The notes under the pieces are model-generated. The model saw only the letters and a program-made list of their open reading frames with translations. It made no database searches and was not told the DNA's origin. Positions 37,487 to 46,819 of a stretch of 64,000 nt of DNA are shown one piece after another. Position 1 is the stretch's first letter, and the number at the start of each line of letters is the position of its first letter. The DNA comes from Sphingomonas sp. PAMC 26605. Lineage in GTDB: Bacteria > Pseudomonadota > Alphaproteobacteria > Sphingomonadales > Sphingomonadaceae. Location of the stretch: positions 3,053,427 to 3,117,426 of the forward strand of contig NZ_JH584241.1 in NCBI RefSeq assembly GCF_000241485.1. The letters are read 5' to 3'. Position numbers and translations under genes: made by a program.

Positions 37487-38905
37487 TCAGGGATCGATCC
37501 CCAGCAGATCGAGCCGCTTTCGCAGCGTGTTGCGGTTGATCCCGAGCGCCCGCGCCGTGCGCAACTGATTTTGCCCGTGCCGTGCGAGCAGCGCCTCGAT
37601 CAGCGGGCGTTCGACCTCGGCGATGATCCGGTCGTAGAGCGTCCCGTCGTCGAGCGCCGCCGGCTCCTCGATCGCGAGTCGCTCGATGCGCGCGCGAATC
37701 GCGGCGTCGATTCCCGCATCGCCGGGCGTAGCGACCGACGGCATCGCGCTGCCGAGCATTGCGCGGATCTCGCCGGCATCGATCCGCTCGTCGCGCGCGA
37801 GCACGGCGATGCGGCGCATCATGTTCTCGAGCTCGCGGACGTTGCCCGGCCAGTCATAGGCTTCGAGCACCGCGATCGCATCCATATCGAGCTGCTTGCG
37901 CGGCAGCCCGTCCTCGGCGGCGCGGTCGAGGAAGTGGCGCGCGAGCAGGGCGATGTCCTGCCGTCTGGCGCGCAGCGCCGGGAGCGTCACCGGCACGACG
38001 TTGAGGCGGTAGAACAGATCCTCGCGGAACTGCCCCGTCGCGACGAGCTGACCAAGCTCGCGATTGGTCGCCGCGACGATGCGGACGTCGGCGCGAATCG
38101 TCCGTGCGCCGCCGACCGTGGTGAACTCGCCCGATTGCAGGACGCGGAGCAGCCGCGTCTGCGCCTCCATCGGCATGTCGCCGATTTCATCGAGGAACAG
38201 CGTGCCGCCAGCCGCCTGCTCGAACCGCCCCGCCGATCGCGCCTGCGCGCCGGTGAAGGCGCCGCGTTCATGCCCGAACAGCTCGGCCTCGATCAGTTCG
38301 CGCGGGATCGCCGCCATGTTGAGTGCGAGGAAGGGCGAACGGCGGCGCGGCCCGAGATCGTGGATCGCACGCGCGACCAATTCCTTGCCGGTGCCCGATT
38401 CGCCCGAGACGAGCACGGTCAAATCGTTCGACACGACGCGCGCGATGATGCGGTAGACGTCCTGCATCGCGGGCGAACGCCCGATCAGCGGCAGCGCGCG
38501 ATCCTCCGCCTCGATCGGCTCGGCCTCGCCCCCCGAGCCGCGTGCCAGCGCGCTTTGGACGGTGCGCGAGAGCGCATCGAGATCGAACGGCTTGGGCAGA
38601 TAATCGAATGCACCGACCTCGGTCGAGCGCACCGCCGTCGTCAGCGTGTTCTGCGCCGACAGCACAATGACGGGAAGTCCCGGATGCGCGCGCACGACGC
38701 GGTCGACCAGATCAAGCCCGTTGCCGTCGGGCAGCTTGACGTCGCTGATCAGCACGTCGGGCAAAGCCGTGGCGAGCTGCACTTCGGCCTCGGCGATCGT
38801 CGCGGCGGTCAGCACGCGGTGCCCGTCGCGCTTGAGCGCCTGGCCGACGACGGTGCGGATCGCTGCGTCGTCGTCGAGCACGAGGATGCGGCCGGTGCGC
38901 GTCAT
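37487..38905 (-). CDS. ntrC: Nitrogen regulator NtrC (NR-I), sigma-54 activator
   Basis: This regulator activates nitrogen-assimilation promoters with sigma-54 RNA polymerase when phosphorylated by NtrB. The 472-residue protein has a receiver domain (ILVLDDDAAIR; phospho-Asp in VLISDVKLPDGNGLDLV), an AAA+ domain with GESGTGKE, an intact ELFGHERGAFTGA loop and GGTLFLDEIGDMP, and a C-terminal Fis helix-turn-helix (ARALGINRNTLRKRLDLLG). It contrasts with NtrX, which lacks GAFTGA. Its start at 38905 overlaps the ntrB stop (ATGA). Confidence 0.96.
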   Translation of the reverse strand: MTRTGRILVLDDDAAIRTVVGQALKRDGHRVLTAATIAEAEVQLATALPDVLISDVKLPDGNGLDLVDRVVRAHPGLPVIVLSAQNTLTTAVRSTEVGAFDYLPKPFDLDALSRTVQSALARGSGGEAEPIEAEDRALPLIGRSPAMQDVYRIIARVVSNDLTVLVSGESGTGKELVARAIHDLGPRRRSPFLALNMAAIPRELIEAELFGHERGAFTGAQARSAGRFEQAAGGTLFLDEIGDMPMEAQTRLLRVLQSGEFTTVGGARTIRADVRIVAATNRELGQLVATGQFREDLFYRLNVVPVTLPALRARRQDIALLARHFLDRAAEDGLPRKQLDMDAIAVLEAYDWPGNVRELENMMRRIAVLARDERIDAGEIRAMLGSAMPSVATPGDAGIDAAIRARIERLAIEEPAALDDGTLYDRIIAEVERPLIEALLARHGQNQLRTARALGINRNTLRKRLDLLGIDP

Positions 38906-39963
38906 GAATCGCCTCGCGGGAGGAGGATGCGAAAGACGGTCATCGGCGGCGCGCCCTCGCGCGCGAACTGTATGATCCCGCCCATGTCGCGCACCAGCTT
39001 GTCGACCAAAGCGAGGCCGAGCCCCTGCCCTTCGGGCTTGCCCGAGATGAACGGGTCGAACAGATGCTCGGCTATGTCCGCGGGCGGGCCCGGGCCATTG
39101 TCGATCACGCAGATTTCGATCGGCAGCGGGCGGCGCGGTTTGCCCGGCGCGGGCGCGACCGCCATGCCGTGGCGATAGGCGGTGGCGAGCGTGATCCGCG
39201 CATCGGCCTGCTCCTGCGTCGCCTCGCTCGCGTTCTTCAGCAGGTTGAGCACGACCTGGAGCGTCGCATCGCGGTCGATCTGGACGCTCGGTAAGGACGG
39301 GTCGAAGCGCTCCTCGATCGTCACATGCTGCGCGAAGCCGGCGAGCGCGACGCGACGCGCGTGGCCGAGCAAGGGATAGATGTTCTCGGGCGCGAGCTTG
39401 AGCGGCCGGGTGTCGGTAAAGTCCTGCATCCGGTCGATCAGCGCGGCGATGCGATCGACCTCGGTGGTGATCAGCGTGGTGAGTTCTTCGGCGCCCTTCC
39501 CCTTCGACAGCAATTGCGCCGCGCCGCGAATCCCCGAGAGCGGGTTCTTGATCTCGTGCGCGAGCATCGCCGCCGCACCGATCGCGGCGCGCGCCGCCGC
39601 CGCCCGGTCGGCGCTGTGGCCCATTCTGCGCGACGTGGCGGCATGATGCAGCGTGATCGTGTGCCAGCCGGGGTGATCCGCGACTCGCGTCTCGATATAA
39701 TCGACGCGGATCTTGCCGCCGCGCTTGAGCGCGATCTCGGTGTCGAACGCGGCGAGCCCGTGATTGTCGCGGGCGTTGGGCTGGCTCGGCGGGGTCATCA
39801 CCGAGACGAGTGGATGACCGAGCATCGCGCGCTCGGACAGATTGAGCAGCGTTTCGCATTCGGCATTGGCGAAGACGATGCACCCCGCATCATCGACGAC
39901 GAGCACCGCAACCGGGAGCGCTGCGAACAGCTCGGCGAAATCGGGGCCCCCGATCGCCTTCAC
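38902..39963 (-). CDS. ntrB: Nitrogen regulation histidine kinase NtrB (NR-II)
   Basis: This soluble kinase/phosphatase controls NtrC in response to PII. The 353-residue protein has an N-terminal PAS domain (about 10-120), the H-box [21 protein letters not shown], and an ATPase domain with [19 protein letters not shown] and [12 protein letters not shown]. It begins with GTG, whose bases overlap the dusB stop (GTGA), and its stop overlaps the ntrC start. The longer frame upstream is the shadow of dusB. Confidence 0.95.
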   Translation of the reverse strand: MKAIGGPDFAELFAALPVAVLVVDDAGCIVFANAECETLLNLSERAMLGHPLVSVMTPPSQPNARDNHGLAAFDTEIALKRGGKIRVDYIETRVADHPGWHTITLHHAATSRRMGHSADRAAAARAAIGAAAMLAHEIKNPLSGIRGAAQLLSKGKGAEELTTLITTEVDRIAALIDRMQDFTDTRPLKLAPENIYPLLGHARRVALAGFAQHVTIEERFDPSLPSVQIDRDATLQVVLNLLKNASEATQEQADARITLATAYRHGMAVAPAPGKPRRPLPIEICVIDNGPGPPADIAEHLFDPFISGKPEGQGLGLALVDKLVRDMGGIIQFAREGAPPMTVFRILLPRGDS

Positions 39964-40961
39964 GCGGCGGCGCGGCTGCACCAGGGGGCGTAGAACTCGG
40001 CGAGCATCGCCTGCACGACCTTGGGATCGGGGATCTGGTTGACCTTGTTGCGGAACTCGGCCGAGCCGTGGAGCCCGCGCGTGTACCAGCCGATATGCTT
40101 GCGCGCCATGTTGACGCCGGTTTCGTTGCCGTAATGGCTGAGCATCGCTTCGTAATGTTCGGCGATCACGCCATATTGTTCTTCGATAGAAGGATCGGGC
40201 ACGCGTCGGCCGGTGGCGAACCATTCCATCACCTGGCCGAGCAACCACGGACGACCATAAGCGCCGCGGCCGATCATGATGCCGTCGGCGCCAGACTGAT
40301 CGAGCGCCGTCTCGGCGTCCTCGATCGAAGTGATGTCGCCATTGGCGATCACCGGGATGCTGACCGCGTCCTTGACCGAGCGGATGAACGCCCAGTCGGC
40401 ATTGCCCTTGTACATCTGGTTGCGCGTGCGGCCGTGGACGGTGACGAGCTTGACGCCGAGGTCCTGCGCGATCTGCGCGAGTTGCGGCGCGTTGAGGCAC
40501 GCATGGTCCCACCCCATCCGCATCTTCAGCGTGACGGGCACGCTGACCGCGTCGACCACGCCCTTGATGATCGCGCCTGCAGTGTCGAGATCGCGCATCA
40601 GCGCCGAGCCGGCGTCGCCATTGGTGACCTTGCGCACCGGGCAGCCCATGTTGATGTCAATGATCGCCGCGCCGCGATCCTCGCTGAGCTTGGCCGCCTC
40701 GCCCATTTCGTACGGCGTGCAGCCGACGAGCTGCATCGACACAGGATTCTCGATCGGCGCCCAGGCGGCCTTTTGCAGCGACTGGCGCGTTTCGCGGATC
40801 GCGGCCTGGCTCGCGACCATCTCGGTGACGTTGAGGCCCGAGCCGTAGCGCCGCACCAGCGTGCGGAACGGCATGTCGGAGACGCCGGTCATCGGCGCGA
40901 GGATCACCGGCGAGGCGATCGTCACGGGGCCGATCTGGAGCGGAGCGAGGCGGGAAGTCAC
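39960..40961 (-). CDS. dusB: tRNA-dihydrouridine synthase DusB
   Basis: This FMN enzyme reduces uridine to dihydrouridine in tRNA D-loops. The 333-residue protein has the family blocks [38 protein letters not shown] (catalytic Cys in GCPVRKV), [24 protein letters not shown] and [17 protein letters not shown]. It was historically called nifR3. It begins the dusB-ntrB-ntrC-ntrY-ntrX block and overlaps ntrB by 4 nt. Confidence 0.96.
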   Translation of the reverse strand: MTSRLAPLQIGPVTIASPVILAPMTGVSDMPFRTLVRRYGSGLNVTEMVASQAAIRETRQSLQKAAWAPIENPVSMQLVGCTPYEMGEAAKLSEDRGAAIIDINMGCPVRKVTNGDAGSALMRDLDTAGAIIKGVVDAVSVPVTLKMRMGWDHACLNAPQLAQIAQDLGVKLVTVHGRTRNQMYKGNADWAFIRSVKDAVSIPVIANGDITSIEDAETALDQSGADGIMIGRGAYGRPWLLGQVMEWFATGRRVPDPSIEEQYGVIAEHYEAMLSHYGNETGVNMARKHIGWYTRGLHGSAEFRNKVNQIPDPKVVQAMLAEFYAPWCSRAAA

Positions 40962-41072
40962 GGGGATAGGTCTGCCTGAAAAACGGGCAGCCTATAGGGG
41001 AAAGCGGGTGGAGCGGCAAGCATGCGTGGCTGGGCTGGCGGGGCGTGCGCGGTTGGGCTAGGCGCTCATCGC

Positions 41073-42320
41073 ATGAACACCCCTAGCACCGCTGCGTTGA
41101 TCGTCGCCGCCGGCACTGGCGTCCGCTCGGGCAGCAAGATCCCCAAGCAATATGCGCCGCTCGGCGGCAAGGCCGTGCTGGCCTATTCCTATGCCGCGCT
41201 GGCGGCGCATCCGGCGATCGAGCGCGTGATCGTGGTGATTGGGGCGGGGCAGGAAGCAGCGTTGCGCGAGGCGGTGGGTGAGGTCGAGTTTGTGATCGGC
41301 GGAGCAAGCCGACGGCTATCGGTGCTGGCTGGGTTGGAGGCGCTTGATCGTCGCCCCGGCGGAGGCCGGAGCCGCCTCGTTCCCGCGGACGACGCGAGCA
41401 ACGCAGCGGCCCCGGCCTCCGCCGGGGCGACGGGCGAGGTCGAGCGCGTGCTGATCCACGACGCTGCCCGGCCGTTCCTCAGCGCCGCCGTCATCAACCG
41501 GCTGCTCGGCGCGCTCGGCGACCATGACGGCGCGGTCCCCGCCCTCCCCGTCGCCGACACGCTCGCCAAGGGTGAAGCCGCGCTGGGCGAAACCGTGCCG
41601 CGCGACTCGCTCCACCGCATCCAGACGCCGCAAGCCTTCCTCTTTCCCACCGCCCTCGCCGCGCATCGCGGCTGGCCAGATGACGGATCGGGCGACGAAC
41701 CGACCGACGACGCGCAGATGGTGCGCGCCGCCGGCGGCAGCGTCGCGCTGGTCGCAGGAGACCCCATGCTCGAGAAAATCACCCACCCCGCAGATTTCGC
41801 CGCCGCCGAGGACCGCCTCGCCACGACGCTGCGCACGCGCATGGCGACCGGCTTCGACGTCCACCGGCTCGAAGTCGGCGAGGAACTCTGGCTTGGCGGC
41901 GTCAAGATCCCGCACGACAAGGGTCTGTCGGGGCATAGCGACGCCGATGTCGCGCTCCACGCGATCACCGATGCGCTGCTCGGCACGATCGCCGCGGGGG
42001 ATATCGGTACGCACTTCCCGCCGAGCGACCCGCAATGGCGCGGCGCCGACTCGGCGCAGTTCCTTCAGCACGCCGCCTCGCTGATCACCGATCGCGGCGG
42101 GATCATCGATTTCGTCGACCTTACCTTGATGTGCGAGGAGCCTAAGATCGGCCCGCACCGCGCCGCGATGCGCGACCGCATCGCAGAGCTCTTGCAGCTC
42201 GACGCGGATCAGGTCAGCATCAAGGCGACGACGACCGAGAAGCTCGGCTTCACCGGGCGCGGCGAAGGCATTGCCGCGCAGGCGGCGGCGACGGTGCGGG
42301 TTCCGGGGAGCAAGCGATGA
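41073..42320 (+). CDS. ispDF: Bifunctional IspD/IspF enzyme with an in-frame palindromic insertion
   Basis: This fusion performs the third and fifth steps of the MEP isoprenoid pathway. The 415-residue protein has an IspD cytidylyltransferase (about 1-255: AALIVAAGTGVRSGSKIPKQY; VLIHDAARPF) and an IspF cyclodiphosphate synthase (about 258-415: GFDVHRLEVGEELWLGG; GHSDADVALHAITDALLG; KATTTEKLGFTGRGEGI). Residues 93-120 are encoded exactly by an 84-bp inverted-repeat element absent from E. coli IspD, where GLKAAGDAQWVLVHDAARP is continuous. The inserted stretch is low-complexity and probably forms a surface loop. The start at 41073 fits IspD. It overlaps the next gene by 4 nt. Confidence 0.95.
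   Translation: MNTPSTAALIVAAGTGVRSGSKIPKQYAPLGGKAVLAYSYAALAAHPAIERVIVVIGAGQEAALREAVGEVEFVIGGASRRLSVLAGLEALDRRPGGGRSRLVPADDASNAAAPASAGATGEVERVLIHDAARPFLSAAVINRLLGALGDHDGAVPALPVADTLAKGEAALGETVPRDSLHRIQTPQAFLFPTALAAHRGWPDDGSGDEPTDDAQMVRAAGGSVALVAGDPMLEKITHPADFAAAEDRLATTLRTRMATGFDVHRLEVGEELWLGGVKIPHDKGLSGHSDADVALHAITDALLGTIAAGDIGTHFPPSDPQWRGADSAQFLQHAASLITDRGGIIDFVDLTLMCEEPKIGPHRAAMRDRIAELLQLDADQVSIKATTTEKLGFTGRGEGIAAQAAATVRVPGSKR
41349..41432. repeat. Intragenic palindromic element in ispDF (28 codons)
   Basis: Perfect 21-bp inverted arms (41349-41369 and 41412-41432, beginning CGTCGCCCCGGCGGAGG) enclose a 42-bp centre that is itself partly self-complementary next to the arms. The element begins exactly on a codon boundary and is 84 bp long, so it keeps the ispD frame. 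Confidence 0.85.
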
Positions 42321-42838
42321 AGCGGCTGACGACACTCGCGGCATTATGGTTCGGGGCGACCGCGACGGTCGCTGCGTCGGCCGCGCCGACCGACCTGCCG
42401 TGCCTGACCGAGCAGGAGGGGCAATCGCTCGTGCTCGTCGCATTGCCCGACGTGCTCGACTCGGTCGGGAAGGCCTGCGCTTCGGCACTGCCCCCGACCG
42501 CGACGCTTCGCGCCGGTCTGCCGGCACTGGTCGCGCGCTACCGCGTCGATGGCGATGCGGCCTGGACCGCGGCGAAGCCTGCGATCGGCAAGCTGGGAGG
42601 TGACCAGTTCCGCGGGATGGACCCCGACGTGATCCGTCCTCTCGTCGGTACTCTGCTCGGGCCGCTTGTGGTCAAGAACCTCAAGCCCGGCGATTGTCCA
42701 CGGATCGACCGGATCACCGGTTTGCTCGCCCCGCTGCCGGTCGCCAATACCGCGGCGCTCGTGGTGCAGCTGTTCCTGATCGGCAACGAATATTCCAAGA
42801 CGCGCGCGCCTTTCACGATCTGCTCGACCCATGGATAA
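42317..42838 (+). CDS. Hypothetical exported protein
   Basis: I do not recognise this 173-residue protein. It has a clear signal peptide (MKRLTTLAALWFGATATVAASA) and four cysteines in the mature part (DLPCLTEQE, GKACASA, GDCPRID, ICSTHG), which could form two disulfides in the periplasm. A hydrophobic helix near residue 145 (NTAALVVQLFLIGN) is present. The gene overlaps ispDF by 4 nt and the CinA-type gene by 8 nt, so it is part of their operon. Confidence 0.8.
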   Translation: MKRLTTLAALWFGATATVAASAAPTDLPCLTEQEGQSLVLVALPDVLDSVGKACASALPPTATLRAGLPALVARYRVDGDAAWTAAKPAIGKLGGDQFRGMDPDVIRPLVGTLLGPLVVKNLKPGDCPRIDRITGLLAPLPVANTAALVVQLFLIGNEYSKTRAPFTICSTHG

Positions 42839-43361
42839 GCGCGACACGATCCTCCCGGCCGAACTGGTCGAGGCCGCGCGCAAGGTCGTCGCCGCCAATC
42901 TCGCCGCCGGACGTCGTGTGACGCTGGCCGAAAGCTGCACCGGCGGACTCGTCGCGGCGGCGCTGACCGAAATCCCGGGATCGTCCGAAATGTTCGAGTG
43001 CGGGTACGTCACCTATTCGAACGACGCCAAGCTCGACATGCTCAACGTCAGCGCCGACGTGCTCGAGACCTTCGGTGCGGTGTCGGTGGCGACCGCGTGG
43101 AGCATGGCGCAAGGCGCGCTCGAGGCGAGCGGTGCCGATATCGCGGTCGCCATCACCGGCGTTGCCGGTCCCGGCGGCGGGACCGAGAAGAAACCGGTCG
43201 GCACGGTGGTGTTCGCGCGAGCCGAGCGGGGCGCCGATCCGGGGCATGTCGTCGCCGATCGCAAGGATTTCGGCGACCTTGGCCGCGGTGGCGTGCGGCT
43301 TCAGGCCGCGTTGTGCGCGCTCGAACTGCTGCTCCCGCCTGACGGCGACGGCGACGCATAG
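42831..43361 (+). CDS. CinA-family nicotinamide-nucleotide amidohydrolase (PncC type)
   Basis: This enzyme is predicted to deamidate nicotinamide mononucleotide in pyridine-nucleotide recycling. The 176-residue protein is the stand-alone C-terminal domain of CinA. It shows TLAESCTGGLVAAALTEIPGSSEMF, the GYVTYSNDAKLDMLNVS block and AITGVAGPGGGTEKKPVGTV, as expected. The final residues overlap the convergent COQ10-like gene by 61 bp. It is the last gene of the ispDF operon. Confidence 0.92.
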   Translation: MDKRDTILPAELVEAARKVVAANLAAGRRVTLAESCTGGLVAAALTEIPGSSEMFECGYVTYSNDAKLDMLNVSADVLETFGAVSVATAWSMAQGALEASGADIAVAITGVAGPGGGTEKKPVGTVVFARAERGADPGHVVADRKDFGDLGRGGVRLQAALCALELLLPPDGDGDA

Positions 43362-43780
43362 AGCACGGCTGCGCGCTCCTCGAACGCGCCGATCATCTTT
43401 CGCAATGCGGCGCCGAACACCTGCCCGGCGAGCATCTCGAACACGCGGTTCTTGAACGCGAAGTCGACCGTGAAATCGACCGCGCAGCCCGTCCCGTCGG
43501 GGCGGAACACCCAGTCGTTGCGCAGATATTTGAGCGGCCCGTCGAGATATTCGACATGGATCCGGTTGGGGCGTTCCTTGTCGACCTTTGAGGTGAAGGT
43601 CTCGCGCAGCCCCTTGAAGCCGACGATCATGTCGGCGGTGAGTTCGGTCGCGCTGTTCGAGCGGATGCGGATCGCCGAGACCCAGGGCAAGAATTCGGCA
43701 TAGCGGCCGACATCGGCGACCAGGTCGAACATCTGCTCTGGGGTGTAGGGCAAGCGGCGTGTTTCGGAGTGGCGGGGCAT
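43301..43780 (-). CDS. COQ10/RatA-type START-domain protein
   Basis: This 159-residue protein belongs to the coenzyme Q-binding COQ10/RatA polyketide-cyclase-like group. It begins HSETRRLPYTPEQMFDLVADVGRYAEFLPWVSAIRI and has DFTVDFAFKNRVFEMLAGQVFGAALRKMIGAFEERA. In eukaryotes COQ10 binds ubiquinone for respiration, and a respiratory-quinone role is the better guess here. The last 18 residues are Ser/Gly-rich and encoded in the overlap with the CinA gene. It is transcribed toward the ispDF operon, downstream of lipA. Confidence 0.88.
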   Translation of the reverse strand: MPRHSETRRLPYTPEQMFDLVADVGRYAEFLPWVSAIRIRSNSATELTADMIVGFKGLRETFTSKVDKERPNRIHVEYLDGPLKYLRNDWVFRPDGTGCAVDFTVDFAFKNRVFEMLAGQVFGAALRKMIGAFEERAAVLYASPSPSGGSSSSSAHNAA

Positions 43781-43786
43781 CTACAT

Positions 43787-43904
43787 CCTCCCCGGCACGG
43801 GGAGGTGGCGGCCGCAGGCCGACGGAGGGCCTCCGCGAGTGTGACGCTCGTGGCACGCCCCCTCCACCATCCTGCGGATGGTCCCCCTCCCCGTTCCGGG
43901 GAGG
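43787..43904. repeat. Palindromic repeat element between lipA and the COQ10-like gene
   Basis: Two near-identical hairpins, CCTCCCCG-3 nt-CGGGGAGG, sit at 43787-43805 and 43886-43904 as inverted ends of a 118-bp element. The interior is itself rich in partial palindromes. It occupies almost the whole intergenic space of two leftward genes. Confidence 0.8.
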
Positions 43905-43908
43905 ATCT

Positions 43909-44832
43909 TCATGCGACCCTCGCCAGCTTCGCCTCGCGCGCTGCCTTCATCTTGGCGAAATCGTCGCCGGCGTGGTAGCTCGACCGCGTCAGCGGCGAGC
44001 TCGCAACGAGCAGGAAGCCCTTCGCGCGCGCGATCGCGGCATAGGCGTCGAACATGGCCGGCGTGACGAAGTCGATCACCTTGGCATGGCGCGGGGTCGG
44101 CTGGAGATATTGCCCCATCGTTAGGAAGTCGATCTCGGCGCTGCGCATGTCGTCCATCACCTGATGGACCTCGAGCCGCTCCTCGCCGAGCCCGAGCATC
44201 ACACCCGACTTGGTGAAGATCCGCGGATCGTGCCGCTTGACGCTCTCGAGCAGCCGCAGCGAGGCGTAATAGCGCGCGCCGGGACGGATCGTCGTGTAGA
44301 GCCGCGGGACGGTCTCGAGATTGTGATTGTAGACGTCGGGCCCCGCCTCGATGATCGACTCGACCGCGGCCTGCGTCTTGTTGCGGAAATCGGGGGTGAG
44401 GATCTCGATCGTCGTGTTCGGCGTAGTGGCGCGGAGCGCCTGGATCACCTTGACGAACTGCGAGGCGCCGCCGTCGGGCAGATCGTCACGATCGACCGAG
44501 GTCACGACGATATGCTGCAGCCCCATCTGCGCCGCCGCATCGGCGACGTTCTGCGGCTCGAGCCTGTCGACTGCGCGCGGCATGCCCGTCTTGACGTTGC
44601 AGAACGCACAGGCGCGCGTGCAGGTATCGCCGAGGATCATCACCGTCGCGTGTTTCTTGCTCCAGCACTCGCCGATATTGGGGCAGGCCGCTTCCTCGCA
44701 CACCGTGGTGAGGCTCTTCGAGCGCATCAGTTCGCGCGTCGCGGCGAAACCGGCCGAGGTCGGCGCCTTGACGCGCAGCCAGTCGGGCTTGCGGTCGCGG
44801 GGCGGGCGGGCGAGCGGGGACATCTCGTTCAT
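43909..44832 (-). CDS. lipA: Lipoyl synthase
   Basis: This radical-SAM enzyme inserts two sulfurs into octanoyl-lysine to make the lipoyl cofactor of 2-oxoacid dehydrogenases. The 307-residue protein has the auxiliary cluster CxxxxCxxxxxC in [12 protein letters not shown], the radical-SAM CxxxCxxC in [11 protein letters not shown], and the SSYHAGDDF serine ligand at the C-terminus. The ATG at 44832 ([13 protein letters not shown]) was chosen; the second ATG at 44823 is possible. It is divergent from carbonic anhydrase. Confidence 0.96.
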   Translation of the reverse strand: MNEMSPLARPPRDRKPDWLRVKAPTSAGFAATRELMRSKSLTTVCEEAACPNIGECWSKKHATVMILGDTCTRACAFCNVKTGMPRAVDRLEPQNVADAAAQMGLQHIVVTSVDRDDLPDGGASQFVKVIQALRATTPNTTIEILTPDFRNKTQAAVESIIEAGPDVYNHNLETVPRLYTTIRPGARYYASLRLLESVKRHDPRIFTKSGVMLGLGEERLEVHQVMDDMRSAEIDFLTMGQYLQPTPRHAKVIDFVTPAMFDAYAAIARAKGFLLVASSPLTRSSYHAGDDFAKMKAAREAKLARVA

Positions 44833-44898
44833 GCTCGTGCAGATAGCGATTGCCGTCGCGGCTTGCCACCCCCTCTTCGCTTCCGGTAAAAGCGCGGC

Positions 44899-45528
44899 AT
44901 GACCGATTTCAGCGATCTCGTCGGCGGCTACCACCGCTTCCGTTCCAGCGATTATATCCGTCAGCACGAACGCTGGGCGGAACTCGCCGAGGGGCAGAGC
45001 CCCAAGGTGATGGTGATCGCCTGCTCGGACAGCCGAGTCGATCCGGCGCAGGTGTTCGACACATCGCCGGGCGAGATCTTCGTCGTGCGCAACGTCGCCA
45101 ATCTGGTGCCGCCATTCGAGCTCGACGGATCGCGCCACGGCGTCTCGGCGGCGCTCGAGTTCGCGGTCAACCAGCTCGAAGTCGGCGAGATCGTCGTGAT
45201 GGGCCACGGATCGTGCGGCGGCGTCAACGCTGCGCTGACGCGCGCGTTCGAGGGCAAGGCGCCGGGCGAAGGCGGCTTCATCGCGCACTGGATCGACATG
45301 CTCGATGCGGCGCGCGACCGGATCGTCGCCGAGCACGGCACCGGCCCGCAGGCGATTCGCGAAATGGAACTCGAGACGGTTCGGGTCAGCCTCGCCAATC
45401 TGCGCAGCTTCCCCAATATTCATGCGGCCGAGGCGGCGGGGCGGTTGCGGCTGCGCGGCGCCTATTTCGCGATTGCCGATGGCGTGCTGCATGTGATGGA
45501 CGAGGGCGGGACCTTCGCGCCGGCGTGA
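44899..45528 (+). CDS. Beta-carbonic anhydrase
   Basis: This enzyme interconverts CO2 and bicarbonate. The 209-residue protein has the zinc ligands Cys in [11 protein letters not shown] (CxDxR) and His/Cys in [10 protein letters not shown]. It belongs to the common bacterial beta class. It is divergent from lipA with a 66-bp gap and stands as a single gene. Confidence 0.94.
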   Translation: MTDFSDLVGGYHRFRSSDYIRQHERWAELAEGQSPKVMVIACSDSRVDPAQVFDTSPGEIFVVRNVANLVPPFELDGSRHGVSAALEFAVNQLEVGEIVVMGHGSCGGVNAALTRAFEGKAPGEGGFIAHWIDMLDAARDRIVAEHGTGPQAIREMELETVRVSLANLRSFPNIHAAEAAGRLRLRGAYFAIADGVLHVMDEGGTFAPA

Positions 45529-45573
45529 CGTCCGCGATTGATCGAGTCGTTACGTTCGCGTAGCCCGAGGATC

Positions 45574-46020
45574 ATGAGACCCAACACGCTGCGGACGCTG
45601 CGCCGCTATCACCATTATCTCGGCCTGTTCTTCGCGCCGATGATCCTGCTGTTCTCGCTCAGCGGTGCGCTGCAGACCTTCCGGCTGCAGGAGACGCGCG
45701 GCTATGGCGAGACGCCGCCGAACTGGATCGTCTGGCTGGCAAGCGTCCACAAGGATCAAGGCCCGCCGCGTCCGCCGCGCCCCGAAAAGCCGAAGCCGGC
45801 CGGCGATATGTCGAAGCCCCGGGGTGACGCCGAGCGCGGCGGCACAAAGCGCCCCTCGCCGCTGCCCCTCAAGATCTTCGTCGTTGCGCTGGCGATCGCG
45901 CTCGCTTTCTCGACGATCACCGGCGTGGTGATCGCGCTGTCGATCCGCTCAATGCGGCGCGTCTCGATCGCGCTTTTGGTCGCCGGCGCGGTGGTGCCGA
46001 TCGTCCTGCTCTGGATCTGA
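45574..46020 (+). CDS. PepSY-associated membrane protein-like, function unknown
   Basis: This 148-residue inner-membrane protein has an N-terminal helix (RRYHHYLGLFFAPMILLFSLSGALQTF) resembling the first segment of PepSY-associated transmembrane proteins, a Pro/Lys-rich loop (about 60-100) and two C-terminal helices. The PepSY domain itself is absent, so it is a short relative. The start at 45574 (MRPNTLRTLRRY) was preferred to one 36 bp upstream. It faces ppk2 convergently with a 22-bp gap. Confidence 0.75.
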   Translation: MRPNTLRTLRRYHHYLGLFFAPMILLFSLSGALQTFRLQETRGYGETPPNWIVWLASVHKDQGPPRPPRPEKPKPAGDMSKPRGDAERGGTKRPSPLPLKIFVVALAIALAFSTITGVVIALSIRSMRRVSIALLVAGAVVPIVLLWI

Positions 46021-46042
46021 TCGATGACCGCGGGCGCCGGAG

Positions 46043-46816
46043 CTAGAGCCCCAGCGCCTTGCGCGCGATCGCCTCGATCTTCGGGTCGAGCTCGGGCGGG
46101 GTCATGTCGATATGCGCCTCGAGCTGCTCGGCGATCGCGCTCAGCGCGGCGATGCGTCCGGCTTTCTTGTCGTTGCCGTCGATCACGGTCCACGGCGCCC
46201 AGCGCGTGTCGGTGCGCTTGAACATGTCGTGCATCGCGTCGAGATAGGCGGCGCGCTTCTCGCGGTTGCGGTAATCCTCGACGCCGGTTTTCCAGCGCTT
46301 CCACGGACGATCGAGCCGGTCCTCGAGGCGTTTGTCCTGCTGCTTTTGCGAGACATGGACGAACAGCTTGACGATCGTCGTTCCCGAATCGGCCTGTTGC
46401 GCCTCGAATTCGTTGATCTCGTCAAAGCCGCGCTTCCACTCGGCTTCCTTCGCATAGCCCTCGACGCGTTCGACCAGCACGCGGCCGTACCAGCTGCGAT
46501 CGAACACGCCGATATCGCCGCATGCGGGGAGCTTCTGCCAGAATCGCCACAGGAAATGATGGTCGAGCTCGTCCTGCGTCGGCGCCTTGATCGGCCAGAC
46601 CTCGAAATTGCGCGGGTCCCATTCGGCGCAGAGCCGCTGGATGATGCCGCCCTTGCCCGCCGCGTCCCAGCCTTCGAACAGCACGATCGCGCGCTTGCGG
46701 TGGACGATATGCGCGACCTGGATATGTGCGAGGCGTTTCTGCAGCTTCGCGAGATCGGCGGCGTAGTCGCCGTCGTAGGATTTGCCCGATTCGTAGTCGG
46801 AAAGGTCGATCGTCAT
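46043..46816 (-). CDS. ppk2: Polyphosphate kinase 2
   Basis: This kinase transfers phosphate between polyphosphate and nucleotides, usually to make GTP/ATP from GDP/ADP or NMPs. The 257-residue single-domain protein has Walker A FEGWDAAGKGG, the DRSWYGRVLVERVEG Walker B/lid block and LEDRLDRPWKRWK basic residues. The start at 46816 (MTIDLSDYE) was chosen. The longer frame would read through the palindromic repeat. Together with ppk1 and ppx at 50-54 kb, three polyphosphate genes lie within 8 kb. Confidence 0.92.
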   Translation of the reverse strand: MTIDLSDYESGKSYDGDYAADLAKLQKRLAHIQVAHIVHRKRAIVLFEGWDAAGKGGIIQRLCAEWDPRNFEVWPIKAPTQDELDHHFLWRFWQKLPACGDIGVFDRSWYGRVLVERVEGYAKEAEWKRGFDEINEFEAQQADSGTTIVKLFVHVSQKQQDKRLEDRLDRPWKRWKTGVEDYRNREKRAAYLDAMHDMFKRTDTRWAPWTVIDGNDKKAGRIAALSAIAEQLEAHIDMTPPELDPKIEAIARKALGL

Positions 46817-46819
46817 ATC

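Noticed and set aside
41022..41072. Upstream start for ispDF
   Set aside because: The extra 17 residues (MRGWAGGACAVG...) are not part of IspD. The ATG at 41073 matches the family start.
43301..43780. RatA toxin of a toxin-antitoxin pair
   Set aside because: The protein is of the COQ10/RatA group, but no RatB-like partner is adjacent and the alphaproteobacterial members fit a quinone-binding role better.
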